A DNA stretch of 64,000 bases from Arctopsyche grandis (GCF_051622035.1 NC_135362.1:18128501-18192500); one strand, 5' to 3'; positions 44,462 to 58,043 are shown, counted from the stretch's first letter. The notes: generated by a model from the letters alone, not told the origin. Made by a program: numbers and translations.

Positions 44462-45987
44462 GTAAACGCATATTGCATTTGGCTTAAAATATTGGGCAAC
44501 AGAATATTAATATACAGAAATAAAAATGTATAATATTCAAATTAATTGTCCCTTTTTACTTTCATTCACGTATTTGACTAACACCTTTTTAAACGTATAA
44601 ATATGTGTAAAATATTAACCACTGTTTTTGAACTAATGCTGGTTGGTGTATGCTATTTATTTTTTTCGTTAAAATTTAAGAATATATTTTCAAAAAGATT
44701 TAAGCTTTTTGCAAATGTTTCAATGCATCTCCCAAATCATACATAGATATATACATATACATAAATACTATTTGCTTAGTCGATTTTCTCATGTTTTGGA
44801 AGCGTTTTAAATGTTTTTACATACCTCTTATACAGTTCATTTAATACTGAGTATAATGTATAATTGGAATGCGGAATCGATAGCTTTACTGGATCTTGGT
44901 TAATTCAGCAAAGTTTCTAATTTGATTGGATGTATCTAGAACTCTATTTATTTCTGAAAGTTTCGATCGAAAGTTCACAGTAAAAGCTGGGCGAAAGTAC
45001 TACATATAACAGTCTGATATTCTTATAATCATCATTTAATTGAAATGTGACACATTTTGAGCTAACATCGATATACTTTATTTAATCAGCGCTCTTGATT
45101 ATCCGTCTTGTATCATTAGAAAATTTCGTTTTCTCACAAAATGCACAATGCGCTCGAAAATTTCCCACAAATACGTCGAAACGAGATTGGCATGTCTTTT
45201 TTTATTTTACAATGGGAGTTTCACTAGTTTCTCTTGGATTTTTATTTACGTGTGTCGCGTAAGCCGTAAGCCACGTCCGCATTTTCGGTACGTATTGTTT
45301 TTACTATTCGCGTATTTTTTTAATAATAATTCTCGTAGCTACTGATGTCATGAGAAAATAGCCTGCAACCGTATTGTTGACGATTACGTTTGTTCAATTG
45401 AAATTTGAACAATGCCCGAGGCTAAACCTTGAACCGCCATCGGCATCTAATACGTTTTCGCATCTTCAAAAGTTCCAAGCCAATCAATCAATCTTGGCGA
45501 ATGTCTCAACACGCACGATGGGTGATGATCATAATGACGACGATAATTCGCAGACATGGGAGCAACAATAAATTGCTCGTATCTGCACATGTTGTCCGGT
45601 GGCGTATGTATGTAGTGGATTCCATACGAGCGTTTTTGTGTTAATTGTACATATGTATGAGCTCGTATATCAACATCATGTCGGTTTTTTGACTGGTCAA
45701 TTTTTAATCCGGTTACGGTCACGATGTGAGAACGCGATTCACGATTCGAAACCTTATCGGAATACGTGAATTAATAATTGCCTAAAATTTTAATCGACCG
45801 ATCGATTGCACATGTTGCCGTCACATTCCACTCTTTGTCGTTTGGAATTGCTTTTTTGTGTAAACTGTGTCGTTACTCACTCGATGACAAACGATGAACT
45901 ATGGATTTGAGAAAGTGACGTGCCGAACTTATCACAATGCCGACTGTCATTTTGATAAGTAAATTTATAATGTCTAACCATTTATAA
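44462..45987. other. intergenic, nothing assigned
   Basis: GC-richer spots at 45130-45310 and 45380-45720 have overlapping frames on both strands; no domain recognised. Confidence 0.4.
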
Positions 45988-46327
45988 CTAGTGGTTTTAC
46001 CCGGCTTCGCTCGATATTTGTAATATAAACCGCTTAAACATGACTAATATTATAGTAAACATTTTATTAAATTTATTTGAATAGATTTTATATAAATTTA
46101 TTTGAATATTCATTTGTTTTTTTTTTATTAAATTGACTGTCACGAACAAACAAACATATGTATATACCAAGTTTCTTTTGAAATTATATGTATACCAGAA
46201 TCCATCGCCTGCGCCCCTGGCGCCCCCCGGGGCCGGAGGCGAATTTATTTGTCGTCATGGAAACTGACTTGTTTTCGTTTCCCACCCAAATATAGTTACA
46301 AAGTCTCTTTCGAAATTATATATTAGA
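45988..46327 (-). mobile_element. Helitron family 1, 340-bp copy with GC-rich insert
   Basis: Minus strand TCTAATATATAATTTCGAAA .. GCGAAGCCGGGTAAAACCAC-TAG|T. Contains CCTGCGCCCCTGGCGCC / CCCCGGGGCCGGAGGCG, a strong GC hairpin not present in the 230-bp copy at 11372. Confidence 0.75.
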
Positions 46328-46514
46328 TATACATATGTATACAATGTGAACAAATATATATGTATGTATACATATGTATGAAATCCACATTTTGAACTCG
46401 AGATTGTTCATTTTTGAGCCATTGATCAAAGAAATTCAATTATTGGTGATATGAGCCTTTATATTTGGAAGTGGCGGAAGCATATGTAGTTATTCTATAT
46501 CTATGAACGGTAGC

Positions 46515-46555
46515 CCAATCTTCAGTTCCAAAAACTTTTTGGAACTGAAGATTGG
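46515..46555. other. perfect 20-bp palindrome
   Basis: CCAATCTTCAGTTCCAAAAA, one base, then its exact reverse complement. No known protein site; likely a recent foldback or cruciform-prone spot. Confidence 0.9.
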
Positions 46556-46864
46556 ATTGTTTTTGGCTTAATTCACAAATTGTTATCACTGGTACTTTTA
46601 ATTCGATATGTCCAGAATTTTGGAAAAGCAAAATAAACTTATTACAGGCCACCAGTATTTTTAAATATTGTAAAACGCAAAACATTATATTTAATGCTTT
46701 CCGAGATATTTCTCAGAATGAAGAAAAGTGGACATAACCCATTTTCAAATATAGCGGCTCATATGTATGTTTGTACAAAGTGCTAAATGGATTATTTCGC
46801 ACGTTGCGATCGCGCACACGACAATCGTTGACATGAAAATCGCGAATTCGAAATATCTGGTACT

Positions 46865-47060
46865 CGAGTTCTCGTTAGTATGATACTTCGCGAGGGCAGC
46901 TCTCGATGGATGGAATTTTCGGGTGCCAGATGTTCCGTGATCAAGATTTTAGTGACGCTTTACCCTTCAAGAAGGCACCAATGTTATTAGCACTATAGAT
47001 TTGAACACCTCTGTGGAAAACACCTTCTGCAGTTCTTGCTGTCTTAACTCGATAAACGAT
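46865..47060. repeat. dispersed repeat plus LINE-like frame
   Basis: 46865-46955 is the inverted partner of 37640-37727. 46957-47055 on the minus strand reads VKTARTAEGVFHRGVQIYS, AFLKGKASLKS-stop, reminiscent of LINE C-terminal blocks. Confidence 0.4.
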
Positions 47061-48350
47061 TTTTTTTTTTATTTATATGCATATCTCTATTCCTAACTAT
47101 GTAATTGTTAAAATATCTAGGTAATAGATTATTATCAAGCTTACATACATACATATATTCAAATTTTAAAGTGCTTAATTTAAGACTATTTCTAATATCC
47201 AACCATTTCAATTCATCTAACATACTCCTAACATTTATGTGAAATAATAATATATAATAATATAATAATAATAATGATAATATAATAATTATAATGGGGT
47301 AACGGTAAAAAAATTATATTTTTAATATATGTATGTATTATAGTATTGTTTTGTGACATTCTGAATTAAAAATAGCGCATAAATACTAAATCAAAGAAAA
47401 TTATCGCATGCATTATTATGTGTTTTTTACGTATACATATGTCGGGTCCTTGTCCTGTATGTTTATTTACGTTTGAACTCTATTCTTTATTCAATATATA
47501 AATAAACATGGCGTCATCTACAGGTGATAACGATGTCGTGTTGTAAATAATGACGTGAACTCTCTACTTGTGTACATGCATATCTATTATTATTGATGGA
47601 TTCATTGAATAATGCGATCTGAAATTTTGTTTTTAAAAATCCTCTTAATGTATTTTTTAGAGTATCAACGTCGATTTGTACGCACTTAAAAGGATCATTA
47701 ATTTTCTAACGATGTCAGCTTTCAATCGTCTTACGTAGGAGTTAAAGTTCATTCAACGAGTTGCAAGATTGTATATGTAGGTACAATCAAAAATATATGT
47801 ATGTATAGGTACAATCAAAAATATTGACAATAGGATATTATCTTTTGGTTGCTTTTCATCGTTGGTTTATAACTATTAAGCGTAGTTTTGTTTGTCGATG
47901 CGATTGGATACCCCTGATCTCGAGGATCTCACATTGTGGTTTTGGGTGATGTGTTGGTGTGCTAACGGTACATGGGGCCACAGTCATGGGTTGCGGATTC
48001 CCACAACTTTTGCACACATTGCTCCAATGACATTTGCTTATCTCGTCTCAGCTCACCGTTATGCTGCCAGATTGCATTCCTTTCCGCGACTTGGTGATTT
48101 TTGTTGTTTTGAAACAAAAATAGTCCTTGATTCGTGTTTCGTCTATCCCTCGTTTTTTTTTGCTCCAAGGTCATAGTTACATATGTATGTACATATGTAC
48201 ATACATATTTATGTTTCAATTTCATTCAAAGTTTCAACAGGATTTCTTTAAATATAATGTAATTAATTTTTAAATCCAGTATTTAAAGATTCATACTACT
48301 TATTTTAATGAAGCGTTTTTTAAAATACTTGCTAAAACATATGTACGTAT
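47061..48350. other. intergenic with a unique GC-richer island
   Basis: 47890-48175 is complex and open in both directions for about 90 codons (plus: GHSHGLRIPTTFAHIAPMTF). No family recognised; a conserved non-coding element or exon is possible. Confidence 0.35.
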
Positions 48351-48511
48351 CAGTGGCGTGCGCTGAAATTCTCTCTCTTTTTGTCGTACAACCTTATTTA
48401 ATCTGCACGAGCAGGATACAAGAGGAACAGGCTGTTCCTCTTGTATCCTGTTCGTGCACATTAAGTAAAGCTGTACGACAAAAAGAGAGAGAATTTCAGC
48501 GCACGCCACTG
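48351..48511. mobile_element. hAT-type MITE (CAGTGGCGTGC family), copy 3
   Basis: CAGTGGCGTGCGCTGAAATT .. AATTTCAGCGCACGCCACTG, almost perfectly palindromic; flanks GTACGTAT / GTACCTAT (7 of 8). Its core GAGCAGGATACAAGAGGAAC is shared with the centre of the palindrome at 39353-39746. Confidence 0.85.
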
Positions 48512-48915
48512 GTACCTATCATGACATAAGTTTTACGTAAGAATAATGAAGAATTGTGTGATTGTTCAAATAGGCTAAAAACGCTATTTTTATATTACGA
48601 AAAATTTAAAACAAATCATGGTTTTTGAACTAAAGCCATCATCATTGTTAAAAAAAAGAATAGTTGTTAACATTTTCCAGGTAGTATATTATAAATAGTT
48701 TCAGCTACTTTAATTTTTTTCGGAATCAATCGATTGTACGAACCGAAACTAGTATCATTTGGAATAATCAAATTTATTAAAAAAAATCGAATGTGACTCA
48801 GGACTGTATTTGGAAAAATATAAGAAGTATATAAAACACAATTCGATAATGACGTACATACATACACATAGCGGCTATGAGAACATTTTTGATTCAAGTT
48901 CGTGCACTATAATCG

Positions 48916-49303
48916 AACCAATCTAGCATGAGACTTACGTAAAATTTACATGCTATCGCATTCAACCCCCCACTCGACCCGAGATGGCCAATCACATTTC
49001 GTTTCAGTTTCGCACTGCATTTTGGTCAAGTAATACTAGAGTTTGAAGTAATAATAGAATTTGAATTTTGTTTTTTGTTAGTTTTGAAATATTATATTTA
49101 CAACAATATCTCCAATTAAAAACAAAAACCGGTTATTAAAGGATAGTGCCGTGAATGTATAACTAAACTACGTGATTATTTCGAGAACTATTAATATAAA
49201 TCGAGAAAAATAAATAAATAATTTTACGTCATTACAATGTTACAACACACTGCACGAATGCGATAGCATGCTCGGTTCTCTTAAGTCTCACGCTAGAACA
49301 GAT
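48916..49303. mobile_element. inverted-repeat element, about 388 bp
   Basis: Left ATCTAGCATGAGACTTACG.. CATGCTATCGCATTC; right reversed TTCTAGCGTGAGACTTAAG.. CATGCTATCGCATTC. AT-rich middle, no frame. Flanking duplication not resolved. Confidence 0.7.
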
Positions 49304-52300
49304 CGATTAAAATGTAGGGAAAATGAGGGGAAACACACACATTTTTGAAAACACACACACACACAAGCCGTGAAAACCATGACCAGCGATCGATTTTGAG
49401 GCCAAATCAGTCAACATCTCGAGATCGAAGCACAAAACGTCATCCATCACAAAATCATCTATTGTTACTTTGTACATGTATACATTCATAGATAAAGGAA
49501 TAAAACAATACTTTAATGTGCCCGTTCTACAAATCAACGAAATAAGTTCTATACATACAAATATTTATGTGCAGATTGAATATATGTAACATGTGTGCAA
49601 ACAATACAGACATGTATATCATAAGCCTGAACAGACCGTTATCCGATTTTCTTTAATTGTTTTATGAATATTTATACCAAATCTTGATTAGTTGGAAAAT
49701 CTATTTTCCTGATTTTTTTAAGCACTTATATGGATTTAATATTTACACCATTTGTATAAATGAAAATTGTTGGTAGGCCGCATACGACACGAATAACGAG
49801 ATTTTAAGTCTAAAAATAGATTTTTTGATGAAAATCGTCAGTTTCCGTTAAGATGGAATGTATTGTGGAAACGCAAACATAGCAACTCATCCGATTCCCA
49901 AAATTTTCATTCAAAATTGTTTTATTTACCAGGACAATTAACAACCTTGCTCGATCGGTTCGCATTATCATTTCGGACAAAGCCTTTGTCGTATTCGTAC
50001 ATGCATAAATACTCATATGTATGTATTGACAGCGAAATGCATTTGCAACGACAATAATTTCCGGTGTATCCTTTCCGTGCTCTTTGTTCGTATTTCATAC
50101 TTGTATATATTGTATTCTTGAAAGTACTTACTTAATTGTGAAGTTAATGCCCTTTGCCTGCGTTTAATACGTATACGAGCCCATAAAACTGATGGAGGAG
50201 ATCTGAATTAAGCACTCAATTATTCGAGAGTCGCGAAAGGAATGAACCTTCCTTTGTCGGATTGCATCAAATGATTACAACAAATTTCTCGCACCCTAAT
50301 TGATATCAGTGAAAACACATTCCAGAATGTTGTACTAAAAATTATTACAATTAGAATGAAAAATCACTATACGGTCTCGATTAAAAGTATTTTGCTTGTT
50401 TGTTATTAAATTAATGCACTTAAAAATTACTACATTAACTACTAAAGCTTAAGCTACAGACACACGCAGTGGTGGGGGTTTTTTAGATAGTTTTTCACGT
50501 GTAAAAAACGCTAGTACGCTATCTATCTATGCCATCGCGATCCTTTGCAAAACTCACCCCCTAGAATGTTTTCGTTGATATTTTATCCTTGTGTTGAAAA
50601 CATAGGTTTGACAGTGATCGATAACGGTGATTCCCATATTTTAAGAAATGTAGGAGAAACTTACGAATTAACAATGGCATGAAGATATGCCTGCCAGATT
50701 TATTGATATCCAGACCTGGACATTTTAATTGTTTTCCCCCTCCCCTACCCCCAGGCACAGATATTACAAGAATGATAAAAAAACTTTGTAAAAAGCGTAA
50801 ACTTAACAAATTACATTTAAGATCCTTACTTTTATAAACTAGTATTTCCTTTTTTTTCCAGTTCATTTAGTTATTTTAATATTAAATGAAATTAATTAAA
50901 AATTGCCAAAGAAGATTGAAAAATAAAATTGATTTTTTCAATCTCACTTTTCTCGCTTTTTTAACCATGGATGTACATATGTATGTAGATCTACGGTAAG
51001 ATTGAGATTTGTGCATTTTTTTGCAGTTTCATAACTACGGGGGGTCGTTATTTCTGAACAATGAAAGGTCAATAAGCAGCCATCGAAAACCGGGACATTT
51101 GGCTGTCCCGATAGGTCCTTTCGGGACGCCGGGATCAGAGGCGTGAAACCGGAACAATCCCAGAATACTGGGACGCCTGGCAGACAGACCTACATGACGA
51201 TGGCAATGGCCACACTTTTGAGCACGTTCTTACCATAATTCGGACAAAATTAGAAAAAATTATACCATCTTACTTGCAATCGTATCAATATATCATATGT
51301 ATATGTACTTCGGACTTTTATAAAGCGAAATATATACAGATAATTTTTATTAATTACATTTTTATGAATTTTATATCGGACTATTTACAAACTATTATAT
51401 AATAATTATTTTTATATCGAACACCAGATTCACATTGTGAATCTCATTCGATTGCATACCATGCGAATAGCAAACGCTGCACATTTGTGCACTGCACACA
51501 TGCATATCTTTATGCAACGAGCATGCCAGTTCGCATAAAGTCTCACAGGCTGTTAGCGTTTGTTTCCTCGTCGCTATTGTTTTATTTTTTCTCAACGGAT
51601 AGTGGGGTAAGCAATTTTCATTTTGTCACGTTCCAGACTTAATGTTTGTTTATAATAATTACTCCTTCGAGTACAATTTCCGTCTATCGTTGCGCTGCAT
51701 TGAGTGTAGCAAATTCTGAACCTCTATCGAGACGTGTAATCTTAGGAGATTGCACATGATACTGCAATTAACGCAGACACAATTTTGCCTTTACATATTA
51801 CACAATACGTTGTTATCTTATTTCCTTTTCATCGATATCGTATTTTATTGTATGTGTAACAGTAAGAGTGTAAAGCTCGCTTATGTATATATTGTCTAGT
51901 ATGTTTATGCATCGTCGAAATCATTTAGTAACAGTGTACACGGGAGAATGAATTTCATATAACCTTTAACTACATAACTTTACCCTAACCTCTACTCGTA
52001 GGTAATACGGATGTAGTTGTAAAACTCATAGTCTTGTTAATTATCGTCTATTTTATATCAATCCAACAATAAATCGGTTCCATTCTTGAGCATAAAATTC
52101 ATTGAAAGAGTGACGTCGAAACCAGCTTATCTGTCAAACTTTGATCAGAAAATTTAATAGTGCACTATAGCGACAAGTGCATGAATTTGCTAGCGAGTGT
52201 ATACCTTTACTAGTAAAAATATCTGTGAAATCTATCGTTGTAAGGTGTGGCTTAAAATCGAACTGGTGTATGCACTTATTAGATAATGTATACATCTGCG

Positions 52301-53984
52301 AGACTTGACACTTTTACTGTAACATATGTATATCTCACACTCTGGCCGAAATCTACGAATTGCATGACAGTAAGGTTCCCGTTCCTTTTAATTATTTGTT
52401 CTATGAACCTACAAAACTTGCGGTCAAATGAAACAAAGCGACATCAATCAACACGTTGTCGGTTGGAAAAATTTTTGAGTGAAATTTTGCGTGAAAGCAT
52501 ATTTTTTTGTAAGACCGTTTTAAATCCACTTAGCGCAAGATGAATTTCTATAAACATCAAAACTTGTTTTATTTCTGTTCAATGAGTGATAGATATTGAC
52601 GTGTTTGTGTGTGATGGTCTTGCGATAGTTTATAAAAAAGCTAATCAACTGCACAATAAATATAAATTAGCTTAATCGCCTTTTACTTGAATGACCTAAA
52701 TAATTTAATTTATGAAAACGCTAAAACCTGTATTTCAATTATCGCTTAAATTTTAGCACCTCTTTCTCTTTAAGGAAATAAGAACGTGGTAATATTTATT
52801 TGCTTATTATATGTGGGAGATATGCTTATTTAATTTTGGTTGATTCAACAGTATTTTATCTATTTAATCAATGTTTGTTGATTATTTTGATAGCCGGAAA
52901 TTGTTCGTTCGTTATCTTAAACACATCCTGATGCTATAAAATAGATCCGAATAACACACAGGTTAGTTTCTCAACAGAAGGAATTAAAATTATCTTGTTG
53001 GCGTCTTCAAAAGCGATTGTTGTTTATCATCACGAGTTATAACTCAAATATTTTCTTAATGATACCTATATCGATGTTTTAAAGCCTTCCCTATATTCCT
53101 GCATGACCCGTATTCTTCTGAAATGATTGTAAACAGTTTCTCCCGGCACGTGATTAAAATCATCAATATTTGTTTTACTTTCTACGGCAATTACGCCGCT
53201 GATGACTGCGTACATATGTATATACACGTGTATTTTCAAATCGTAAACGATGATGAGGAAACTATATAGAGGTATATACTAGTAGAAGAGATTCTTCACT
53301 ATTTTTTAGTCTATGAAAATAAAATTACGAACCCTTCACTTAAAATATGTTACCTACTACAGTACAATACATACACAAAGTTTCTCATTCAGGAATACAA
53401 TGACGAGAAACATTAATTCGCTCATTTATTACCATTGACCATTTAGTTTGAAAAAACTTCTAAGTGTAGGTAATTTGATTTCCGTTCATGGAAAATATGT
53501 ACATAGGTTAAAAACCTCTGCCTTACAGCCAGAAAGTATGGCATTATCTTCACGAAGAACAGGTGCTTCTTCTTCGACCATCAAGGTCACTCGGTATCAC
53601 CCGATGTGACCCTTCACCGTTGACGATTATTTACTTTCTTCAAGTTTGACATGTGAAATCAGCGTTCATAGTTGGAGAATTTGTGTCGGTCGATAAATGT
53701 CCATTTCGCGTCAAAACTTATCATTTGGAGTCGAAAGTGAACACTCTGGGTGTACTCTCACTGTGGCACACATCGTAAATCGTGTCGTGATTACCATTCA
53801 TAACATTACTAGGTGGTTATTATTTATCGATGACTTTATTCAAGTACTAGACTTTTCTCAGATATTGGATTTAAATTTATGAAAATTTAAAGAAGCGCCT
53901 CGGCTTAAAGTTAGAGTCATCCAGTGTAATCTGTCCAGGATAAAATAATTTTGTACTATCAAGTTCGTTGGATATTTGATTTTG
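49304..53984. other. long repeat-poor region, no gene recognised
   Basis: Few dispersed repeats. About 51080-51185 has GGGACATTTGGCTGTCCC and GGGACGCC repeats, a small hairpin-rich remnant. Near 53580 TCAAGGTCA, an exact nuclear-receptor (FTZ-F1 type) half-site, may be chance. Could be regulatory DNA or a long intron. Confidence 0.4.
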
Positions 53985-54312
53985 ATTTTTAAATGCCTTT
54001 TATTATTACTAAATTATGTTCACAATACATCTTATATCTATTTTAATAGCTACTGATCTACTGATAATTTTCTATTTAACGATTTTAATTTAATTTTGTT
54101 AGTAATCATAGTATTTAGGCCATTGTGGCGCATTAGGTTCTTCCTGTAATGCCACAATGGTCCAAAACTATTAAATAAATAAATAAATTATATTATTATA
54201 ATGTTAATGTACAGCATAATAGGAAAAACAGCTCAAAAATCTATTTACAATTCTTATAAATGTTCATAATACATCTAATACATAATATTAATTAAAGACT
54301 CTCTAAAGTCGA
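53985..54312 (-). mobile_element. Jockey-like LINE 3-prime end, with nested tail
   Basis: Reverse-strand match to 19958-20210 (ACTAAAGTCGAT.., CCTATTATGCTGTACATTAA, GATCAGTAGATCAGTAGC). Split by family B tail at 54116-54187; joining the two sides restores the sequence of the 20-kb copy. Confidence 0.8.
54116..54187 (+). mobile_element. family B tail nested in the LINE
   Basis: AGGCCATTGTGGCGCATTAG.. CAATGGTCCAAAACTATTAA(ATAA)n. See 8742-8821. Confidence 0.75.
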
Positions 54313-54313
54313 T

Positions 54314-54360
54314 CTTTTATACATATATAAGATCTTTGGAATCTTATATATGTATAAAAG
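54314..54360. other. perfect 20-bp hairpin, 7-nt loop
   Basis: CTTTTATACATATATAAGAT, loop CTTTGGA, then the exact reverse complement. It begins at the truncation point of the LINE copy. Confidence 0.9.
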
Positions 54361-57300
54361 TTTGGTGTTACTTACATTGATTAAGAAAAAAAATCACGTT
54401 TTTTACTTACCGGAGCGGAGACCAATCAATCTTTACTCAATTTTACCCACTAAATTTGAATATGGCAATAACTTTTGTTGGCTTGCTCTCGCTCTCAAAA
54501 TCTAATATTGCTGTGCCAAAAGTGAGTATTGAAATCAATAGTCAGTTTTTTTTCTATCGGTTATGATTTTTTACTGCTTTAAAATACATATAATTAATTA
54601 TCTAGCATTTTTTTTAAACGCTCATATCACTTAAACGAGAGCAAGCTAACAAAAATCATTGTCATATTCCAATTCAGTGGGCCAAACTTAGTGAAGATTA
54701 GACTCCGCTCCGATCATTTTTTTGTTGCTCATTGTTATTAAAAGACATTTTTCTCCATTTACATTTCGTAGGGTTCTTTTAAAAATATATGTACATATGT
54801 ATGTAGTATATCAAAGATGCAGCACTCATTCATACCTACATACATATGTATTCAGAAAATAATTAAAATAATTAAAATAATTAATATTTTGGTACCTAGC
54901 TTCAAAAGAGTCATCTATATATGTACTAACAGAGAATTTTATGTGTTTGTCACGACTCTTACATCATTTGGTGGCTGTTTTCTTAATGAAAGTTTAAGAA
55001 AAGTTAGCATACTATTTTTTATACCTTGGCGTTAGGTATATATCATTTTTAATTGCCTTTCTCCAAAAAGTATGTAATTAAGTAAAACTTTACTTAAGAA
55101 GTAAAATTATTATGATGATAGTGTCTCACCTTTAACCACAATCTTTCATGTTACATTTATGTAGGTATTATGTTACATACATATGAACATATGTATGTAC
55201 ATATATGTAGGTACATATATGCAAATAGTATCTCAGTTTCTATCGGTAGAGGAAATGGATTTGGTCGACTTTCTTGTGAGCTAGATTTGTTGGAATTTCG
55301 GAATCCCTTAATATTTAGTACCTAAATTTCTTTTAAGATGTATTATTAAAATGTCTAAAAATTATACCGTTATTCCAACTAAAAATATGCGTAACGGGAT
55401 GTCGTCGGAAATACGTTCACACGTTAATATAGATTGAACGATTTCAAAAAGAGACTGTCGCTAATGTTTTGCAGTCCCGATGCTAATTTTCTACCGATTC
55501 GTCTAGAATACGGCATTCTCATTCTTGCACAAATACATTTAAACTTTTTTTTTCGTTTTATTACCTGACCAACATGCTTGGTAAATTTAAAGAAGCCGTA
55601 GGTTCTAATAGTGACCAATTCGAAATTGGCGAATCGTTTGCTGTTTGTAAATAGTCTTGACACGAGCATTCGATGAATTCCAAGTGCTGGAAGAAGTTGA
55701 ACCGGTTGCATCTGGTATGCTTCAACTCCCACTCTGGTGCAGCGAGATAGTGGGTGTGTAGGCTCATTGGAGCTCATAAGTCAATTAGAACTTCCTGTGG
55801 CATTCTCATCTGCCTCCACAGCTTTTGGTTGCTTTTTCTTGTTTACACTCTCGCCATATTTTGTAAAATAAAAACAATGACACTTTATTTAGAAGGAAAC
55901 ATAAAAGGAATAATGCAATCTAATAACATCTCGAGATCAACGTGTTCGCAGTCTACTTCTTAACATGCATCTTGAATGAACGTATCCGGGACTATTTTTC
56001 TTTATTGATAAGATTTTTTCTTTTAAGCTTCACTTTCAGTGTTGAATGCTTTCACTTGAATTTCGCGTCATTCTTTTATAACAGGAATATAATACCCCTC
56101 TAAAAGAGTATTTTTTATACAACAATGCGAAATACTTTCACTAAATTAGGTTTTGCTTTCTTCTGAATCACCTAACGTGGTCTTGAAATTTTCAAGTTCC
56201 ACAATTAGAATTAAAGCAATCATAAAAAGTGTTGAATGTATCCATTTTTCCTACCCATTATAAATTTGTTTTAATGAATGTAGATCGTTCGAGTTTCACA
56301 ATTTGAATTATGTAAGTACATATCTACTTCTCTGGATTACTATTTGACACACATTTACTGTTCTCATTCCCGTCATTTTGAGACGGCATCTTCATAAATT
56401 GATTATGACGGATGATTTACGTTTCTAATAAGAGAGAAGTTCACATCTCGTCTCTTGCGGTTAAAGACTATTTGTAATGATGAATGTACTTTTTATAAAT
56501 CATTTACAACTAAGCTTTATTGTTCTATATGCTAATGACAATCGATGTTAAATTTTCAAAATTCAGCTAAATATTTTCAGTTTGAAACGTTACTTCCCAA
56601 TCAAACAAATTTTGAACCCACCATTAGTTTATGAGCAATATGTAATTTTCACAAAAACAAATAACTAGAGTATATATGCATATGTAAAATACTAGATGAG
56701 CACATGATAAATTAGTGAAAAATTATTCAATGATGCAAAAAGCAGCTCATCACATACTGATTTCATATGCATCATTAGAGCCTTGTGGGGTTTTTTTAAC
56801 TGTCCAAACTGACTGACAAACTACTATGATTCAAAACCCTATTACAAATGTGCGGCATTTGACAGAATGCTTTTCTTTTTGATATTTTGTACCCGTTATT
56901 TAAAGTTCAATATTTGAATCATTTTCGATGACAAAACGAAAGCATTGTCTGCACGTGAAACGAATAAATCATAAAAAAAGAAAAACACTCGTGCATTATC
57001 GAGACCATTGTAAATGGTCCATTCGACGTATTTATACGAGCGAAAGGTACGAATTACATTTTTCTAGAGCAACTATCGCTCGTTTATAGACGAGATATAT
57101 TTCGACATCCATCTCTTCTCAAATATAATGGTAGTACATCGAACATAGATGCAGTCGTAAGATAAGTAGGCGCTGTCGATCCATATGTCAGGAAATTGTT
57201 CAATTAATTGATTTTTCGAACGATTGCATCAGCTGTATTCAATTCGTTAAGGACAATTAAAGATTGCTTTTTTGAAACTCGATTTTTATTTTAATCAAAT

Positions 57301-57487
57301 TAAAATGTGATTACGTTTCGTCAAACTGTGAATTAAATTAGATTATAAATTTTGTCCTAAATTTTTTTTTGTCATTTTCAATATTGGATTATTTTATATA
57401 ACCAAATTGTTAATCATAAATATGTAGTTTTATGCATAAATGATGCAGTCAATCAATTACAATAATTTGTATAAACATACATACATA
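54361..57487. other. repeat-poor region with one candidate exon
   Basis: Apart from 55561-55777 nothing protein-like was seen. TACATATGTATG repeats near 54785 and 55170-55220. Confidence 0.4.
55561..55777 (-). CDS. candidate exon, unrecognised
   Basis: GC-richer than flanks, two overlapping frames open (MSSNEPTHPLSRCTRVGVEA.. and MSLHTHYLAAPEWELKHTRC..), ending at GGTCAG|GTAATA, a good donor. In-frame stops lie just upstream of both ATGs. No partner exon or domain recognised; could be a first exon of a gene extending left, or chance. Confidence 0.25.
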
Positions 57488-58012
57488 TGTTACATATGAA
57501 GTGTATCTTCCTGCTGTAATATATTTAGTAAATCGATTTGCAAAGTCACTTTTTTTAACACATTCTTATAGTTTTCGTTATACGGTACTCATTACCTTTA
57601 TTTGTAATGCCTCAAAATATATTACAACTGAAAATACAGTTCAACTACAAGTTGGTACCCGGTTAGATGGAGAGGTTAAGTTTTCATGAAAACGTCACTC
57701 AACTAGTAAATTGAGTTGGAAAGTCTCATTTTTGTTTTGAACATATTCTTAGAGTTATCGTAATATGGTACTCATTAACTTTATTCGTAATAACTAGCAA
57801 ATATTAACGCATTATTGAATTCTAAAGCATTCGTAAAAACATCAGAGCTGTCAAAACTCAACTGTTATTTCACAACTGGCGCACATTGTTGAAAGTGTAT
57901 TTGTGCTTGTATATACATATATATTATTTACTAGTTGAATTGTATTCGAATATGAATTACCTAAAACACCAGTTGGAATTATTACACCTCAAAATACACT
58001 TCGACTGTAACA
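57488..58012. mobile_element. TA-flanked Tc1/IS630-like MITE (TGTTACAGT family)
   Basis: TA|TGTTACATATGAAGTGTATC .. AAATACACTTCGACTGTAACA|TA, 525 bp. Interior collinear with 14680-15191 (GTAAATTGAGTTGGAAAGTC; CGTAAAAACATCAGAGCTGT; CAACTGGCGCACATTGTTGA). Confidence 0.82.
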
Positions 58013-58043
58013 TATACAAGCTACCGTACCTATGTATTATATA

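Noticed and set aside
53580-53620. FTZ-F1-type site TCAAGGTCA as a regulatory element
   Set aside because: A 9-bp match is expected by chance in 64 kb; no target gene nearby.
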